Source: Roseivivax marinus
Lineage (GTDB): Bacteria; Pseudomonadota; Alphaproteobacteria; Rhodobacterales; Rhodobacteraceae
DNA length: 64,000 bases
Assembly (NCBI RefSeq): GCF_900109705.1
Contig: NZ_FOAI01000002.1
Location: 248,001 to 312,000 of the forward strand
Direction of reading: 5' to 3'
The position numbers were made by a program, and so were the translations under genes. This document shows, piece after piece, positions 38,579 to 46,567 of this stretch. The notes under the pieces were generated by a model. It was not told the DNA's origin and searched no databases. It saw only the letters and a list, made by a program, of their open reading frames with translations. Positions within the stretch are counted from its first letter, which is position 1; every line of letters begins with the position of its first letter.

Positions 38579-39499
38579 ATGACGATCCAGGTCTTCGGCC
38601 ACAAATCCCCCGACACCGACTCCACCGGCAGCCCCGTCGCCTGGGCCTGGTACCTGAGCGAGATCCGCGGCGAGGACGCCAAGCCGGTCCTGCTCGGCCA
38701 GCCCAACACCGAGGCGGCCTTCATGCTCGAGCGCTGGGGCATCGACATGCCCGAGATCGTCGAGGATGTGGCCGAGGGTCAGGCTGTCTACATCGTCGAC
38801 ACCAACAACCCCGCCGAGCTACCGGCCTCGATCAACAAGGCCGACATCCGCGGCATCGTGGACCACCACAAGCTGACCGGCGGGCTCGAGACCAAGGGCC
38901 CCATCGAGATCCGGGTCGAGCCGCTCGCCTGCACCGCCACCATCCTCTACAAGATGATGGGCAAGGACATCGCGCAGGCGCCGACCTCGGTGAAGGGCGC
39001 GATGCTGACCGCGATCCTGTCCGACACGCTGGAATTCCGCTCGCCCACCACCACGCAGGAAGACGAGGCCATCGCGCACGGCCTCGCCAAGGATCTCGGT
39101 GTGGACATCAAGGCTTATGCCGAAGAGATGTTCGCCGCGAAGTCCGACGTCTCGGCCTTCTCGGACGCCGAACTGCTGCGGATGGATTCGAAGGAATACG
39201 AGGTCGACGGCACGCAGCTGCGCGTCTCGGTCCTCGAGACCACGGCGCCGTCGCAGATCCTCGACCGCAAGGAAGACCTGAAGGCCGCGATGCCCAAGGT
39301 CGCGTCCGAGGACGGCGCGCACGAGGTGCTGCTCTTCGTCGTCGACATCCTCAAGGAAGAGGCGACGCTGATCGTGCCGAACGACCGGGTGAAGCAGATC
39401 GCCGAGGCGAGCTTCGACGTCTCGGTGGACGGCGACACCGTGGTCCTGCCCGGCGTCATGAGCCGCAAGAAGCAGATCATGCCGGTGCTCAAGGCGTGA
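38579..39499 (+). CDS. ppaC: Manganese-dependent inorganic pyrophosphatase (family II)
   Basis: Hydrolyses pyrophosphate to phosphate. The 306-residue protein is a DHH-family enzyme. Metal-site motifs GHKSPDTDST (residues 6-15), DTNNPAEL and DHHKLTGG are present, and the C-terminal DHHA2 domain ends with VVLPGVMSRKKQIMPVL. Family II PPases are the less common soluble type outside Firmicutes but are known in Rhodobacteraceae. The ATG at 38579 is favoured because upstream sequence overlaps yggS in another frame. A very strong terminator follows. Confidence 0.95.
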   Translation: MTIQVFGHKSPDTDSTGSPVAWAWYLSEIRGEDAKPVLLGQPNTEAAFMLERWGIDMPEIVEDVAEGQAVYIVDTNNPAELPASINKADIRGIVDHHKLTGGLETKGPIEIRVEPLACTATILYKMMGKDIAQAPTSVKGAMLTAILSDTLEFRSPTTTQEDEAIAHGLAKDLGVDIKAYAEEMFAAKSDVSAFSDAELLRMDSKEYEVDGTQLRVSVLETTAPSQILDRKEDLKAAMPKVASEDGAHEVLLFVVDILKEEATLIVPNDRVKQIAEASFDVSVDGDTVVLPGVMSRKKQIMPVLKA

Positions 39500-39525
39500 T
39501 CGGCGACTGACCGACCCGACGCATC

Positions 39526-39565
39526 GCCCCGCCCGTCCCGCAGCGACGGGCGGGGCTTTCTCTTT
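39526..39565 (+). terminator. Rho-independent terminator of ppaC
   Basis: A 12-bp perfect stem (GCCCCGCCCGTC / GACGGGCGGGGC) with a 7-nt loop is followed by TTTCTCTTT. The first copy of a 27-bp direct repeat begins inside this T-rich tail. Confidence 0.95.
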
Positions 39566-39613
39566 CAGCCGGAGTTTCCCCGCATGCTCTTTCAGCCGGA
39601 GTTTCCCCGCATG
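39560..39613 (+). repeat. Exact 27-bp tandem duplication spanning the gph start
   Basis: Positions 39560-39586 and 39587-39613 are identical. Each copy runs from CTCTTTCAGCC through the GGAG ribosome-binding site to an ATG. Because 27 is a multiple of three, the two ATGs (39584 and 39611) are in the same frame, and the first would add nine residues, MLFQPEFPR, to Gph. Confidence 0.97.
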
Positions 39614-40261
39614 GCCCGCATCGTCTTCGACCTCGACGGAACGCTGATCGACAGCGCGCCCGACATCCGACGGGTGGCGAACGGCGTGCTCGCCGGCGTG
39701 GGCGCGGAGAAGCTGTCGCTGGAGGAAACCGTCTCGTTCATCGGCGACGGTGCGGGCGTCTTCGTCCAGCGGATGCGCGCGGCGCGGGGCATTACCGACG
39801 CGGATCACGAGGCGATGCATGCGGCGTTCCTCGACGGCTACGCCGACGCGCACGACCTGACGACGCCCTATCCCGGCGCGGTGGCTGCGCTGGAGCTTCT
39901 GCGCGAGCGGGGCCACCGGCTGGCCATCTGCACCAACAAGCCCGCTGGACCGGCGCGGGCGATCCTCGAACACCTCGACCTTCTTGCGCATTTCGAGGCG
40001 CTGATCGGCGGCGACAGCCTGCCCCAGCGCAAGCCCGATCCCGCGCCGCTGCGCGCGGCGGCCGAGGTGCTCGGGGGGGAGGACGCGGTACTCTACGTCG
40101 GAGACAGCGAGGTGGACGCGGCCACGGCGCAGGCGGCCGGCCTGCCCTTCGCGCTGTTCAGCGGCGGCTATCGCAAGACCGAGACCGCCACCATTCCGCA
40201 TACGGTCACGTTCGACAATCACGCCGACCTGCCGGCGCTGCTTTGCGGGATGCTCGCCTAG
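39611..40261 (+). CDS. gph: Phosphoglycolate phosphatase (HAD family)
   Basis: HAD-superfamily phosphatase, probably hydrolysing 2-phosphoglycolate. From the ATG at 39611 it is 216 residues. The nucleophile motif FDLDGTLIDSAPD, motif II ICTNKP and the acidic motif YVGDSEVDAATAQAAG are complete. An in-frame upstream ATG at 39584, created by a 27-bp duplication, could give a protein nine residues longer; the ancestral start is taken as 39611 because MARIVFDLDGTL is the usual N-terminus. The stop codon shares bases with the convergent pseudouridine synthase stop (CTAG). Confidence 0.9.
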   Translation: MARIVFDLDGTLIDSAPDIRRVANGVLAGVGAEKLSLEETVSFIGDGAGVFVQRMRAARGITDADHEAMHAAFLDGYADAHDLTTPYPGAVAALELLRERGHRLAICTNKPAGPARAILEHLDLLAHFEALIGGDSLPQRKPDPAPLRAAAEVLGGEDAVLYVGDSEVDAATAQAAGLPFALFSGGYRKTETATIPHTVTFDNHADLPALLCGMLA

Positions 40262-40800
40262 GCGCGGCGCCATTCCCCCAGGCCGAGGCCGTCGAGCGTC
40301 CAGTCGCCGACCGACCAGCGCACCAGCCGCAGGCACGGCAAACCCACATGCGCGCACATCCGGCGCACCTGCCGGTTGCGTCCCTCGGTGATAGCGATCT
40401 CCAGCCATCCGTCCGGCACCGTCTTTCGGTAGCGCACCGGCGGATCGCGCTCCCACAGCTCCGGCGGCGGGATGCGGCGGACCTTGGCGGGCCGGGTCGG
40501 CCCGTCCTTCAGCGTCACGCCCTTCTTGAGCGCCGCGATCTGATCCTCGCCCGGATCGCCCTCGACCTGCACGAGGTAGGTCTTGGGCCGCTTGAATTTG
40601 GGGCTTGCTATGCGCGCCTGAAGCTTGCCGTCATCCGTCAACACCATGAGCCCCTCACTGTCGCGATCGAGGCGGCCGGCCGGGTAGACGCCCGGCATGT
40701 CGATATAGGCCGAGAGGGTCGGGCGCGGGCTGCCCTCGGTGCCCTTGTCGGTGAACTGCGACAGTACGCCGAACGGTTTGTTGAACAGGATCACCGTCAT
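40258..40800 (-). CDS. Pseudouridine synthase, RluE-like
   Basis: A 180-residue RsuA-family pseudouridine synthase without an S4 domain, starting directly MTVILFNKPFGVLSQF. The catalytic Asp lies in AGRLDRDSEGLMVLTDDG. The C-terminal EGRNRQVRRMCAHVG motif is intact. Length and lack of S4 match RluE (23S rRNA U2457), so that target is likely but not proven. The start overlaps the tadA stop (ATGA). Confidence 0.88.
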   Translation of the reverse strand: MTVILFNKPFGVLSQFTDKGTEGSPRPTLSAYIDMPGVYPAGRLDRDSEGLMVLTDDGKLQARIASPKFKRPKTYLVQVEGDPGEDQIAALKKGVTLKDGPTRPAKVRRIPPPELWERDPPVRYRKTVPDGWLEIAITEGRNRQVRRMCAHVGLPCLRLVRWSVGDWTLDGLGLGEWRRA

Positions 40801-41249
40801 CGCCGCCGCTCCGCGAAGAAGCCGCGCAGAAGGGCCTCGGACGCCTCGGCGGACAAACCGTCGACGATCTCGGGGACATGGTGGCACTGCGGGTGCGTGA
40901 AGACCCGCGCGCCGTGCGCGGTGCCGCCGGATTTCGGGTCCGCCGCGCCGTAGCACAGCCGTGCGATCCGGGCGTTCGAGATTGCCGCCGCGCACATCGC
41001 GCAGGGTTCCAGCGTGACATAGAGCGCGTGTCCCGGCAGCCGGTCGGACCCGGCAGCGGCACAAGCGGCGCGCAGGGCAAGGATCTCGGCGTGCGCGGTG
41101 GGGTCGGACACCTCGCGCGTGCGGTTTCCGGCGGCCGCGACGGCCCGGCCCATGGGGTCGACCACGACAGCCCCCACCGGCACCTCGCCGCGATCCGCGG
41201 CGGCGCGCGCTTCCTCCAGCGCCGCCTCCATGTGACTGGCGAACGTCAT
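40797..41249 (-). CDS. tadA: tRNA adenosine(34) deaminase
   Basis: Converts A34 to inosine in tRNA. The 150-residue zinc enzyme has the catalytic TAHAEIL (zinc His and proton-shuttling Glu) and the zinc Cys pair in LEPCAMCAAAISNARI. MTFASHMEAALEEARAAADR gives a normal N-terminus, so the start is placed at 41249 rather than at upstream Met codons. It is co-translated with the pseudouridine synthase and divergent from a second synthase gene, making a small RNA-modification cluster. Confidence 0.93.
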   Translation of the reverse strand: MTFASHMEAALEEARAAADRGEVPVGAVVVDPMGRAVAAAGNRTREVSDPTAHAEILALRAACAAAGSDRLPGHALYVTLEPCAMCAAAISNARIARLCYGAADPKSGGTAHGARVFTHPQCHHVPEIVDGLSAEASEALLRGFFAERRR

Positions 41250-41345
41250 TCCCGCCCCATAGCGCGGCGCAGGCGGCTTGGACAGGGCCGCGCCGCCCGG
41301 CAATCGCCGCTTTCCCGCGCGCAGCGGACGCGATACAGGCAGGGC

Positions 41346-42131
41346 ATGACGGGCAAGACACCTCCTCCGGGCGAGCGCATCGCCAAGGTCATCGCGCGGG
41401 CCGGACGGGCCTCGCGCCGCGAAGCCGAGCGCCTGATCGAGGCCGGCCGCGTGAGCGTGAACGGCAAGGCCATCGACAGCCCCGCGCTGAACGTGACCCC
41501 CTCGGACAAGGTCGTCGTCAACGGCACGCCGCTCGGCGACGCCGGCCCGCCGCGGCTCTGGCTCTACCACAAGCCGTCGGGCCTCGTGACGACCACACGC
41601 GACGAGCAGGGCCGCGCGACGATCTACGACGACCTGCCTGCCGACATGCCCCGCGTGATGAGCGTCGGCCGCCTCGACCTCAACTCCGAGGGCCTGCTGC
41701 TGCTGACAAACGACGGCGGCATCAAGCGCCGGCTCGAACTGCCCTCGACCGGCTGGCTGCGCCGGTACCGCGTCCGGATCAACGGGCAGCCCGAAGATGC
41801 CACATTCGAGCCCCTGCGAAAGGGCCTCGAGGTGGACGGCACCCGGTTCCAGCCGATGGTGGTCACGCTCGACCGCCAGCAGGGGGCAAACGCCTGGGTG
41901 ACCGTGGGCCTGCGCGAGGGCAAAAACCGCGAAATCCGCCGTGCAATGGACGATCTGGGGCTCAAGGTGAACCGCCTGATCCGCATCTCCTACGGGCCGT
42001 TCCAGCTGGGCCAGCTCAAGCGCGGCGCGGTCGAAGAGGTCCGCCCACGTGTGCTGCGCGATCAATTGGGGCTCGAAAGCGGCACGAAATCGGACGAACC
42101 CCCTCGGAAACGAGTCCGCCGCCGCCGCTGA
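41346..42131 (+). CDS. Pseudouridine synthase with S4 domain, RluB-like
   Basis: A 261-residue protein. The N-terminal S4 RNA-binding domain (ERIAKVIARAGRASRREAE) spans about residues 9-60. The RsuA-type catalytic domain has the Asp in VGRLDLNSEGLLLLTNDG and EGKNREIRRAMDDLGL later. A basic tail ends KRVRRRR. Size and S4 domain suggest RluB (23S rRNA U2605), though RsuA or RluF cannot be excluded by sequence reading alone. Divergent from tadA. Confidence 0.88.
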   Translation: MTGKTPPPGERIAKVIARAGRASRREAERLIEAGRVSVNGKAIDSPALNVTPSDKVVVNGTPLGDAGPPRLWLYHKPSGLVTTTRDEQGRATIYDDLPADMPRVMSVGRLDLNSEGLLLLTNDGGIKRRLELPSTGWLRRYRVRINGQPEDATFEPLRKGLEVDGTRFQPMVVTLDRQQGANAWVTVGLREGKNREIRRAMDDLGLKVNRLIRISYGPFQLGQLKRGAVEEVRPRVLRDQLGLESGTKSDEPPRKRVRRRR

Positions 42132-42194
42132 ATCTCCCGCGGATTTCCCGCGAATGGCCGGGTTTTTGCCCGGATTCACGGCGAGCTTGGCATC

Positions 42195-42392
42195 ATGTTC
42201 GTCACCGCCCTCTCCACCCTCGTGCTCTGCCTGTCAGCGCTTCTGGTCGCGGCCAACCTGCGCATGATCGCGACTGACACCGCCACCACGCTGCGCCACG
42301 GCGTTCGGGCGATGACGCGCGGCGGACGGCTGGTGCAGAACCTCTCTTTCGTCTGCCTTTGGCTGATGATCTTCGCATTGAGCTACGCATGA
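42195..42392 (+). CDS. Small membrane protein preceding XpaC-like copy 1
   Basis: A 65-residue protein with two hydrophobic segments (about residues 3-22, TALSTLVLCLSALLVAAN, and 48-65, VQNLSFVCLWLMIFALSYA) and a basic loop between. The next gene starts within its stop codon (ATGA), so they are co-translated. A 29-residue membrane peptide stands in the same place before the second XpaC-like gene. Function unknown. Confidence 0.72.
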   Translation: MFVTALSTLVLCLSALLVAANLRMIATDTATTLRHGVRAMTRGGRLVQNLSFVCLWLMIFALSYA

Positions 42393-43219
42393 GCACCCGG
42401 CGTCCACGGACCCGCATGACGGCCGTTCAGCGAAACGCCGAAAACCTGCCCGTTCTGATGCTTGCGGCGCTGCCACTTCTGCTGTGGCTGTTCGACGGCT
42501 CGCCCGCCCGGATGGTCGGGGCGCTGTTTCACTTCGCGCTGATGGGCGCCGCGGCCTGGCTGATCGCCGAAGGCCACGAGGCGCACCGCCGCTACGACGC
42601 GGCCACTGCCGCGCCCCGCCCTCGGGTGCCCCGCAAGTTGCTGGGCGCCTGTCTTCTGGGCCTGATGGTGTTCCTGCTGGCCGCCGCGCGCTTCACCGAG
42701 GTCGTGACCCCGCTCTGCTTCGGGCTTGCCGCCGCTGGCTTCGCCATCGCGGCCTTCGGGCTCGATCCGATGCAGGACAAGGGCCTGACAGACCCCGACT
42801 ACCTTGCCGCACGCGAGGCCGACGCGCTCATGACACGTACCGACGCGGCACTGCGCGACGTGGTCGACCGGGTGGCGGCGCTTCGTAACGATCCGCTGAC
42901 CATGCGGAGCGAGGCCATGCACGGGGCGGTCCTGCGCCTCCTGCGCGCCATGGGCACCGAGCCGCGCGCCCTGCTGGCGCTGCGCGCGCCGATCGAGAAG
43001 TTCGTCCTCATGGCCGAAGCGGAAGCGGCGCGGCTCGAGGCCGACTGGCCGCGCAATCCCGCCGGCGCGGGGCACACCTATGCCACCCGCCTCTCGGCCC
43101 TGACCGCCGCCTTCGAAGCCGGCGCGCGCCAGCGCCGCCAGCGCGACTGTCCTGACGCCTACGCGATGGAAGCCGACCTGATCGTTGAGCGGATGCGGAG
43201 CGAACGCGCGGCCGCCTGA
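42389..43219 (+). CDS. XpaC-like membrane protein (copy 1)
   Basis: A 276-residue protein. Hydrophobic segments near residues 15-55 and 75-120 are followed by a helical cytoplasmic domain. PRKLLGACLLG and FAIAAFGLDPMQDKGL line up with PRKILAAGLSG and HVAAFGIDPLRAKGL in the XpaC-family protein at 43425, so the two are paralogues. XpaC (5-bromo-4-chloroindolyl phosphate hydrolysis family) proteins usually accompany TelA. The biochemical activity of the family is not settled. Confidence 0.72.
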   Translation: MSTRRPRTRMTAVQRNAENLPVLMLAALPLLLWLFDGSPARMVGALFHFALMGAAAWLIAEGHEAHRRYDAATAAPRPRVPRKLLGACLLGLMVFLLAAARFTEVVTPLCFGLAAAGFAIAAFGLDPMQDKGLTDPDYLAAREADALMTRTDAALRDVVDRVAALRNDPLTMRSEAMHGAVLRLLRAMGTEPRALLALRAPIEKFVLMAEAEAARLEADWPRNPAGAGHTYATRLSALTAAFEAGARQRRQRDCPDAYAMEADLIVERMRSERAAA

Positions 43220-43331
43220 GCGTCGCTCGGTCCCGCGCAATCGGCATTTCCCTTCGCATCTGCGGCAATCGGTCTAGCAAGCCCACCGAGAAGTCCCTAA
43301 GTTTCGGCCATACCCAGGCCACGGGGACATC

Positions 43332-43421
43332 ATGTCCGGCAAGACCCTGCAAAAGCTGACCTTCGTACTGCTGTTCCTGCTTCAGGCCGGCGCCGCGCTC
43401 GGCTGGCTCGGGGGCATGTAG
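43332..43421 (+). CDS. 29-residue membrane peptide preceding XpaC-like copy 2
   Basis: A very small frame starts at ATG 43332 after ACGGGGACATC and ends 3 bp before the next ATG. The peptide begins MSGKTLQKLTFVLLFLLQAG and is one short membrane helix with a basic N-terminus. Tight spacing to the XpaC gene, plus the matching arrangement upstream (small membrane protein then XpaC-like), supports a real gene. Proof of translation is lacking. Confidence 0.55.
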   Translation: MSGKTLQKLTFVLLFLLQAGAALGWLGGM

Positions 43422-43424
43422 GTC

Positions 43425-44315
43425 ATGGCCCGACGGTTCGGCGGAAAGTTCAGCCCCGGCGCACAAGACGCCGAGACGGCCGCGCCGAAGGCCCGTGCGC
43501 GGGTGAACCCGGTCGGCGCGCGCGCCAACATGATGTTCGTGCCGCCGGTCATCCTCGCCTTCCTGTCGCTTGGCGCCGGTGCCGCGGGGCTTGCCTTCGG
43601 CCTTCTCGGCGCGGGCGCCTGGCTGCTCGCCGCGTGGCTCCTGCGTGAGGGGTTGAAGGCCGAAGCCGCCTACGACGCGCGCCGCATCGCGCATCGTCCC
43701 GCCCTGCCCCGCAAGATCCTCGCTGCCGGCCTGTCGGGCATCGGCATGGCCAGCGCCGCCCTGTCCGACGGCGTGGGCGTGCCGGCCGCGGTGGTCTACG
43801 GCGCCGTCGCCGGTGGCCTGCACGTGGCGGCCTTCGGCATCGACCCGCTGCGCGCCAAGGGCCTCGAGGACGTGGACAGCTTCCAGCACGATCGCGTGGC
43901 GCGGGTGGTCGACGACGCGGAGAGCTACCTCGACCAACTGATGGCCGCGGTCCACCGTGCCGGCGACCGCGAAGTCACCGCCCGCGCCGAGCGTGTGCAG
44001 GACACCGCGCGCGAGCTGATCCGCACGGTGGAGGACGACCCGCGCGACCTAACCGCCGCGCGCAAGTACCTGGGCGTCTACCTGATGGGCGCCCGCGACG
44101 CGGCGACCCGCTTTGCCGACATTTATGCCCGCGGCCGGGACGAGGCCGCCAAGCGCGACTTCCTGATGCTTCTGTCCGACCTCGAAGAGAGCTTCGGCAA
44201 GAAGACCAAGACCCTGCTGGTCGACGCCAACAGCGACCTGCAGATCGAGATCGACGTGCTGCGTGACCGCCTGCAGCGCGAAGGCGTGACGCTCGACCGT
44301 CAGGCCCAAACGTAA
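43425..44315 (+). CDS. XpaC family membrane protein (copy 2)
   Basis: A 296-residue protein of the 5-bromo-4-chloroindolyl phosphate hydrolysis family. A basic N-terminus is followed by hydrophobic segments (VPPVILAFLSLGAGAAGLAF and further ones to about residue 140). A long helical domain then carries YLDQLMAAVHRAGDREV and KYLGVYLMGARDAATRFAD. It directly precedes telA, the classic XpaC-TelA pair linked to toxic-anion and membrane-stress resistance. Transcription with the genes on both sides is very likely. Confidence 0.85.
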   Translation: MARRFGGKFSPGAQDAETAAPKARARVNPVGARANMMFVPPVILAFLSLGAGAAGLAFGLLGAGAWLLAAWLLREGLKAEAAYDARRIAHRPALPRKILAAGLSGIGMASAALSDGVGVPAAVVYGAVAGGLHVAAFGIDPLRAKGLEDVDSFQHDRVARVVDDAESYLDQLMAAVHRAGDREVTARAERVQDTARELIRTVEDDPRDLTAARKYLGVYLMGARDAATRFADIYARGRDEAAKRDFLMLLSDLEESFGKKTKTLLVDANSDLQIEIDVLRDRLQREGVTLDRQAQT

Positions 44316-44339
44316 GTCATTTACCTGAAGGGACTTTTC

Positions 44340-45542
44340 ATGTCGGATGCCGTTCGGAACAAGGCCCAGGAAACAGAAGCCCTCGTGGAGGAGGTGAACC
44401 GCGTGACCCTGCCGCAGCCGAAAGCCGCCGATGCGGTCGATGGCCTCGACCGGGCCGACCCGGCGCTGACCGACGAGATCCGCTCGCGCATGGACGAGAT
44501 CGACCTCGGCGACACCAATTCCATCGTGTCCTTCGGCGCCAGCGCCCAGACCGAGTTGCAGCAGATCAGCCAGTCGATGCTGACCGGCGTGCGCAACAAG
44601 GACGTGGGCCCCGCCGGCGAGTCCCTGCGCGGGATCGTCGCGACCATCCGCGGCTTCTCGGTGTCCGAACTGGACGTGCGCCGCAAGCGCGCCTGGTGGG
44701 AGAAGATGATCGGCCGTGCCGCGCCCTTCGCCAAGTTCACCGCCCGCTACGAAGAGGTGCAGGGCCAGATCGACCGGATCACCGACGACCTGCTCAAGCA
44801 CGAGCACGCGCTCTTGAAGGACATCAAGGCGCTCGACCTGCTGTATGAAAAGACGCTTCAGTTCTATGACGAGCTGGCGCTCTACATCGCCGCGGGCGAG
44901 GCGAAGCTGGCCGAACTGGACGAGACCGAGATCCCGGCGAAGGAGGCCGAGGTTCAGGCCGCCGCCGAGTCGGACCAGGTGATGAAGGCGCAGGAGCTGC
45001 GCGACATGCGCGCCGCCCGCGACGACCTCGAACGGAGGGTCCACGACCTTAAGCTCACGCGGCAGGTCACCATGCAGTCGCTGCCCTCGATCCGTCTGGT
45101 GCAGGAAAACGACAAGAGCCTCGTGACCAAGATCAACTCGACGCTCGTGAACACCGTGCCGCTGTGGGAGACGCAACTGGCGCAGGCGGTGACGATCCAG
45201 CGCTCGAAGGAGGCCGCCGCCGCCGTCCGGGACGCCAACGACCTGACCAACGAGCTGCTGACCTCGAACGCCGCGAACCTGCGCGAGTCGAACGCGCAGA
45301 TCCGCGAGGAAGTGGAGCGCGGCGTGTTCGATATCGAAGCTGTCAAACAGGCGAATGCCGATCTGATCGCCACGATCCAGGAAAGCCTTCAGATCGCCGA
45401 CGAGGGCAAGGAACGCCGCTCGGCGGCCGAGGAAGATCTCAAGAAGATGGAGGCCGAACTGCGCGACACGCTCGCTGCGGCCAAGGCACGCCGCGACGGC
45501 ACCGGCGACACCAGCGCGACCTCGGTTCCCGGCGCCGCATGA
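44340..45542 (+). CDS. telA: Toxic anion resistance protein TelA family
   Basis: A 400-residue, almost wholly alpha-helical protein of the TelA/KlaA family, associated with tellurite and other envelope-stress resistance. Characteristic parts are IVSFGASAQTELQQISQSML near the N-terminus, FAKFTARYEEVQGQIDRI in the middle, and the long C-terminal helices QSLPSIRLVQENDKSLVTKI. No signal peptide or membrane segment is seen. The following gene overlaps its stop (ATGA). The mechanism of the family is not established. Confidence 0.9.
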   Translation: MSDAVRNKAQETEALVEEVNRVTLPQPKAADAVDGLDRADPALTDEIRSRMDEIDLGDTNSIVSFGASAQTELQQISQSMLTGVRNKDVGPAGESLRGIVATIRGFSVSELDVRRKRAWWEKMIGRAAPFAKFTARYEEVQGQIDRITDDLLKHEHALLKDIKALDLLYEKTLQFYDELALYIAAGEAKLAELDETEIPAKEAEVQAAAESDQVMKAQELRDMRAARDDLERRVHDLKLTRQVTMQSLPSIRLVQENDKSLVTKINSTLVNTVPLWETQLAQAVTIQRSKEAAAAVRDANDLTNELLTSNAANLRESNAQIREEVERGVFDIEAVKQANADLIATIQESLQIADEGKERRSAAEEDLKKMEAELRDTLAAAKARRDGTGDTSATSVPGAA

Positions 45543-46564
45543 TGCGATCCCGCCGCCCCTTCCTGTCCCTGCGCGGGACGTCCGCAGCGCTGCTTCTGGC
45601 GGCAGTCGCCGCGTGCGAGACGCCCACGTCGCCTGCGCCGCCCTCGACGCCCCCGCAGGCGCGGCCTGAGAACGGCCCGCGAACCGCCGAGCCCGCGCCG
45701 GAAGCGCCCCCGGCGCCGTCGCAGCGCTCGGCAGAGTTGGCAAGCTACTACGCCCGACTCGAGCGCGACCTCGTGGGACAGGGCCTCTTGCGGACCGATG
45801 GCGGCGGGCCGGACACGCCCTTTACCGACACACAGCTTGCCCGCGATTTCGAGCAGATCGCGCTGGCCGAGGAATACGCCCGTGGCGCCGGGCTGCGCCC
45901 GTCGGACGGCTCCCTGGGGCGGATAAAGCGCTGGGACAAGCCGGTGCGCGTCAGTGCCGAGTTCGGCGCCTCGGTGGACCGCGACCAGCAGCAGCGCGAT
46001 GCCGGAACCCTGTCGCGCTTCGTCACACGGCTGGCGCAGGTGACCGACCACCCGATCTCGATGACGCGCAGCGCGCCCAACTTCCACGTCCTGTTCCTGA
46101 GCGAGGACGACCGCGACGGCGTCACGGACCGGATGCGCGAGCTGGTGCCGGATATCGACCCGGCGTCGCTGTCGGTGCTGCGCAATCTACCGCGCGAGAT
46201 TCACTGCCTCGTTCTGGCGTTCTCGGACGAGCCGGGCGGCTACTCCTACGGCAAGGCCGTCGCGGTGATCCGTGCCGAGCATCCCGAGCTTCTGATGAAG
46301 TCGTGCATCCACGAGGAGGTTGCGCAGGGCCTCGGCCTCGCCAACGACAGTCCGCGGGCGCGGCCGTCGATCTTCAACGACGACGACGAATTCGCGCTGC
46401 TCACCCGGCACGACGAGATGCTGCTGCAGATCCTCTACGATCCGCGCCTGCGTGCGGGCATGACCGCGGACGAGGCGCGCCCGATCGTTCAGGATATCGC
46501 GACCGAGCTGGTCGGAGAGCGGGTGGCCGCCGGGCCGGGCTGGGCGTCAGACAGGGGAAATTAG
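45539..46564 (+). CDS. DUF2927-like lipoprotein with HEExxQ motif
   Basis: A 341-residue predicted lipoprotein. The signal peptide ends at the lipobox LAAVAAC (ALLLAAVAACETPTSP). A Pro-rich linker of about 40 residues follows, then a domain whose key segment is SCIHEEVAQGLGLANDSP. The HEExxQ motif resembles a degenerate zinc-protease site, as in DUF2927 proteins; activity is not shown. It overlaps telA and is followed after 3 bp by the SPFH gene, so it belongs to the same unit. Confidence 0.8.
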   Translation: MMRSRRPFLSLRGTSAALLLAAVAACETPTSPAPPSTPPQARPENGPRTAEPAPEAPPAPSQRSAELASYYARLERDLVGQGLLRTDGGGPDTPFTDTQLARDFEQIALAEEYARGAGLRPSDGSLGRIKRWDKPVRVSAEFGASVDRDQQQRDAGTLSRFVTRLAQVTDHPISMTRSAPNFHVLFLSEDDRDGVTDRMRELVPDIDPASLSVLRNLPREIHCLVLAFSDEPGGYSYGKAVAVIRAEHPELLMKSCIHEEVAQGLGLANDSPRARPSIFNDDDEFALLTRHDEMLLQILYDPRLRAGMTADEARPIVQDIATELVGERVAAGPGWASDRGN

Positions 46565-46567
46565 GGC

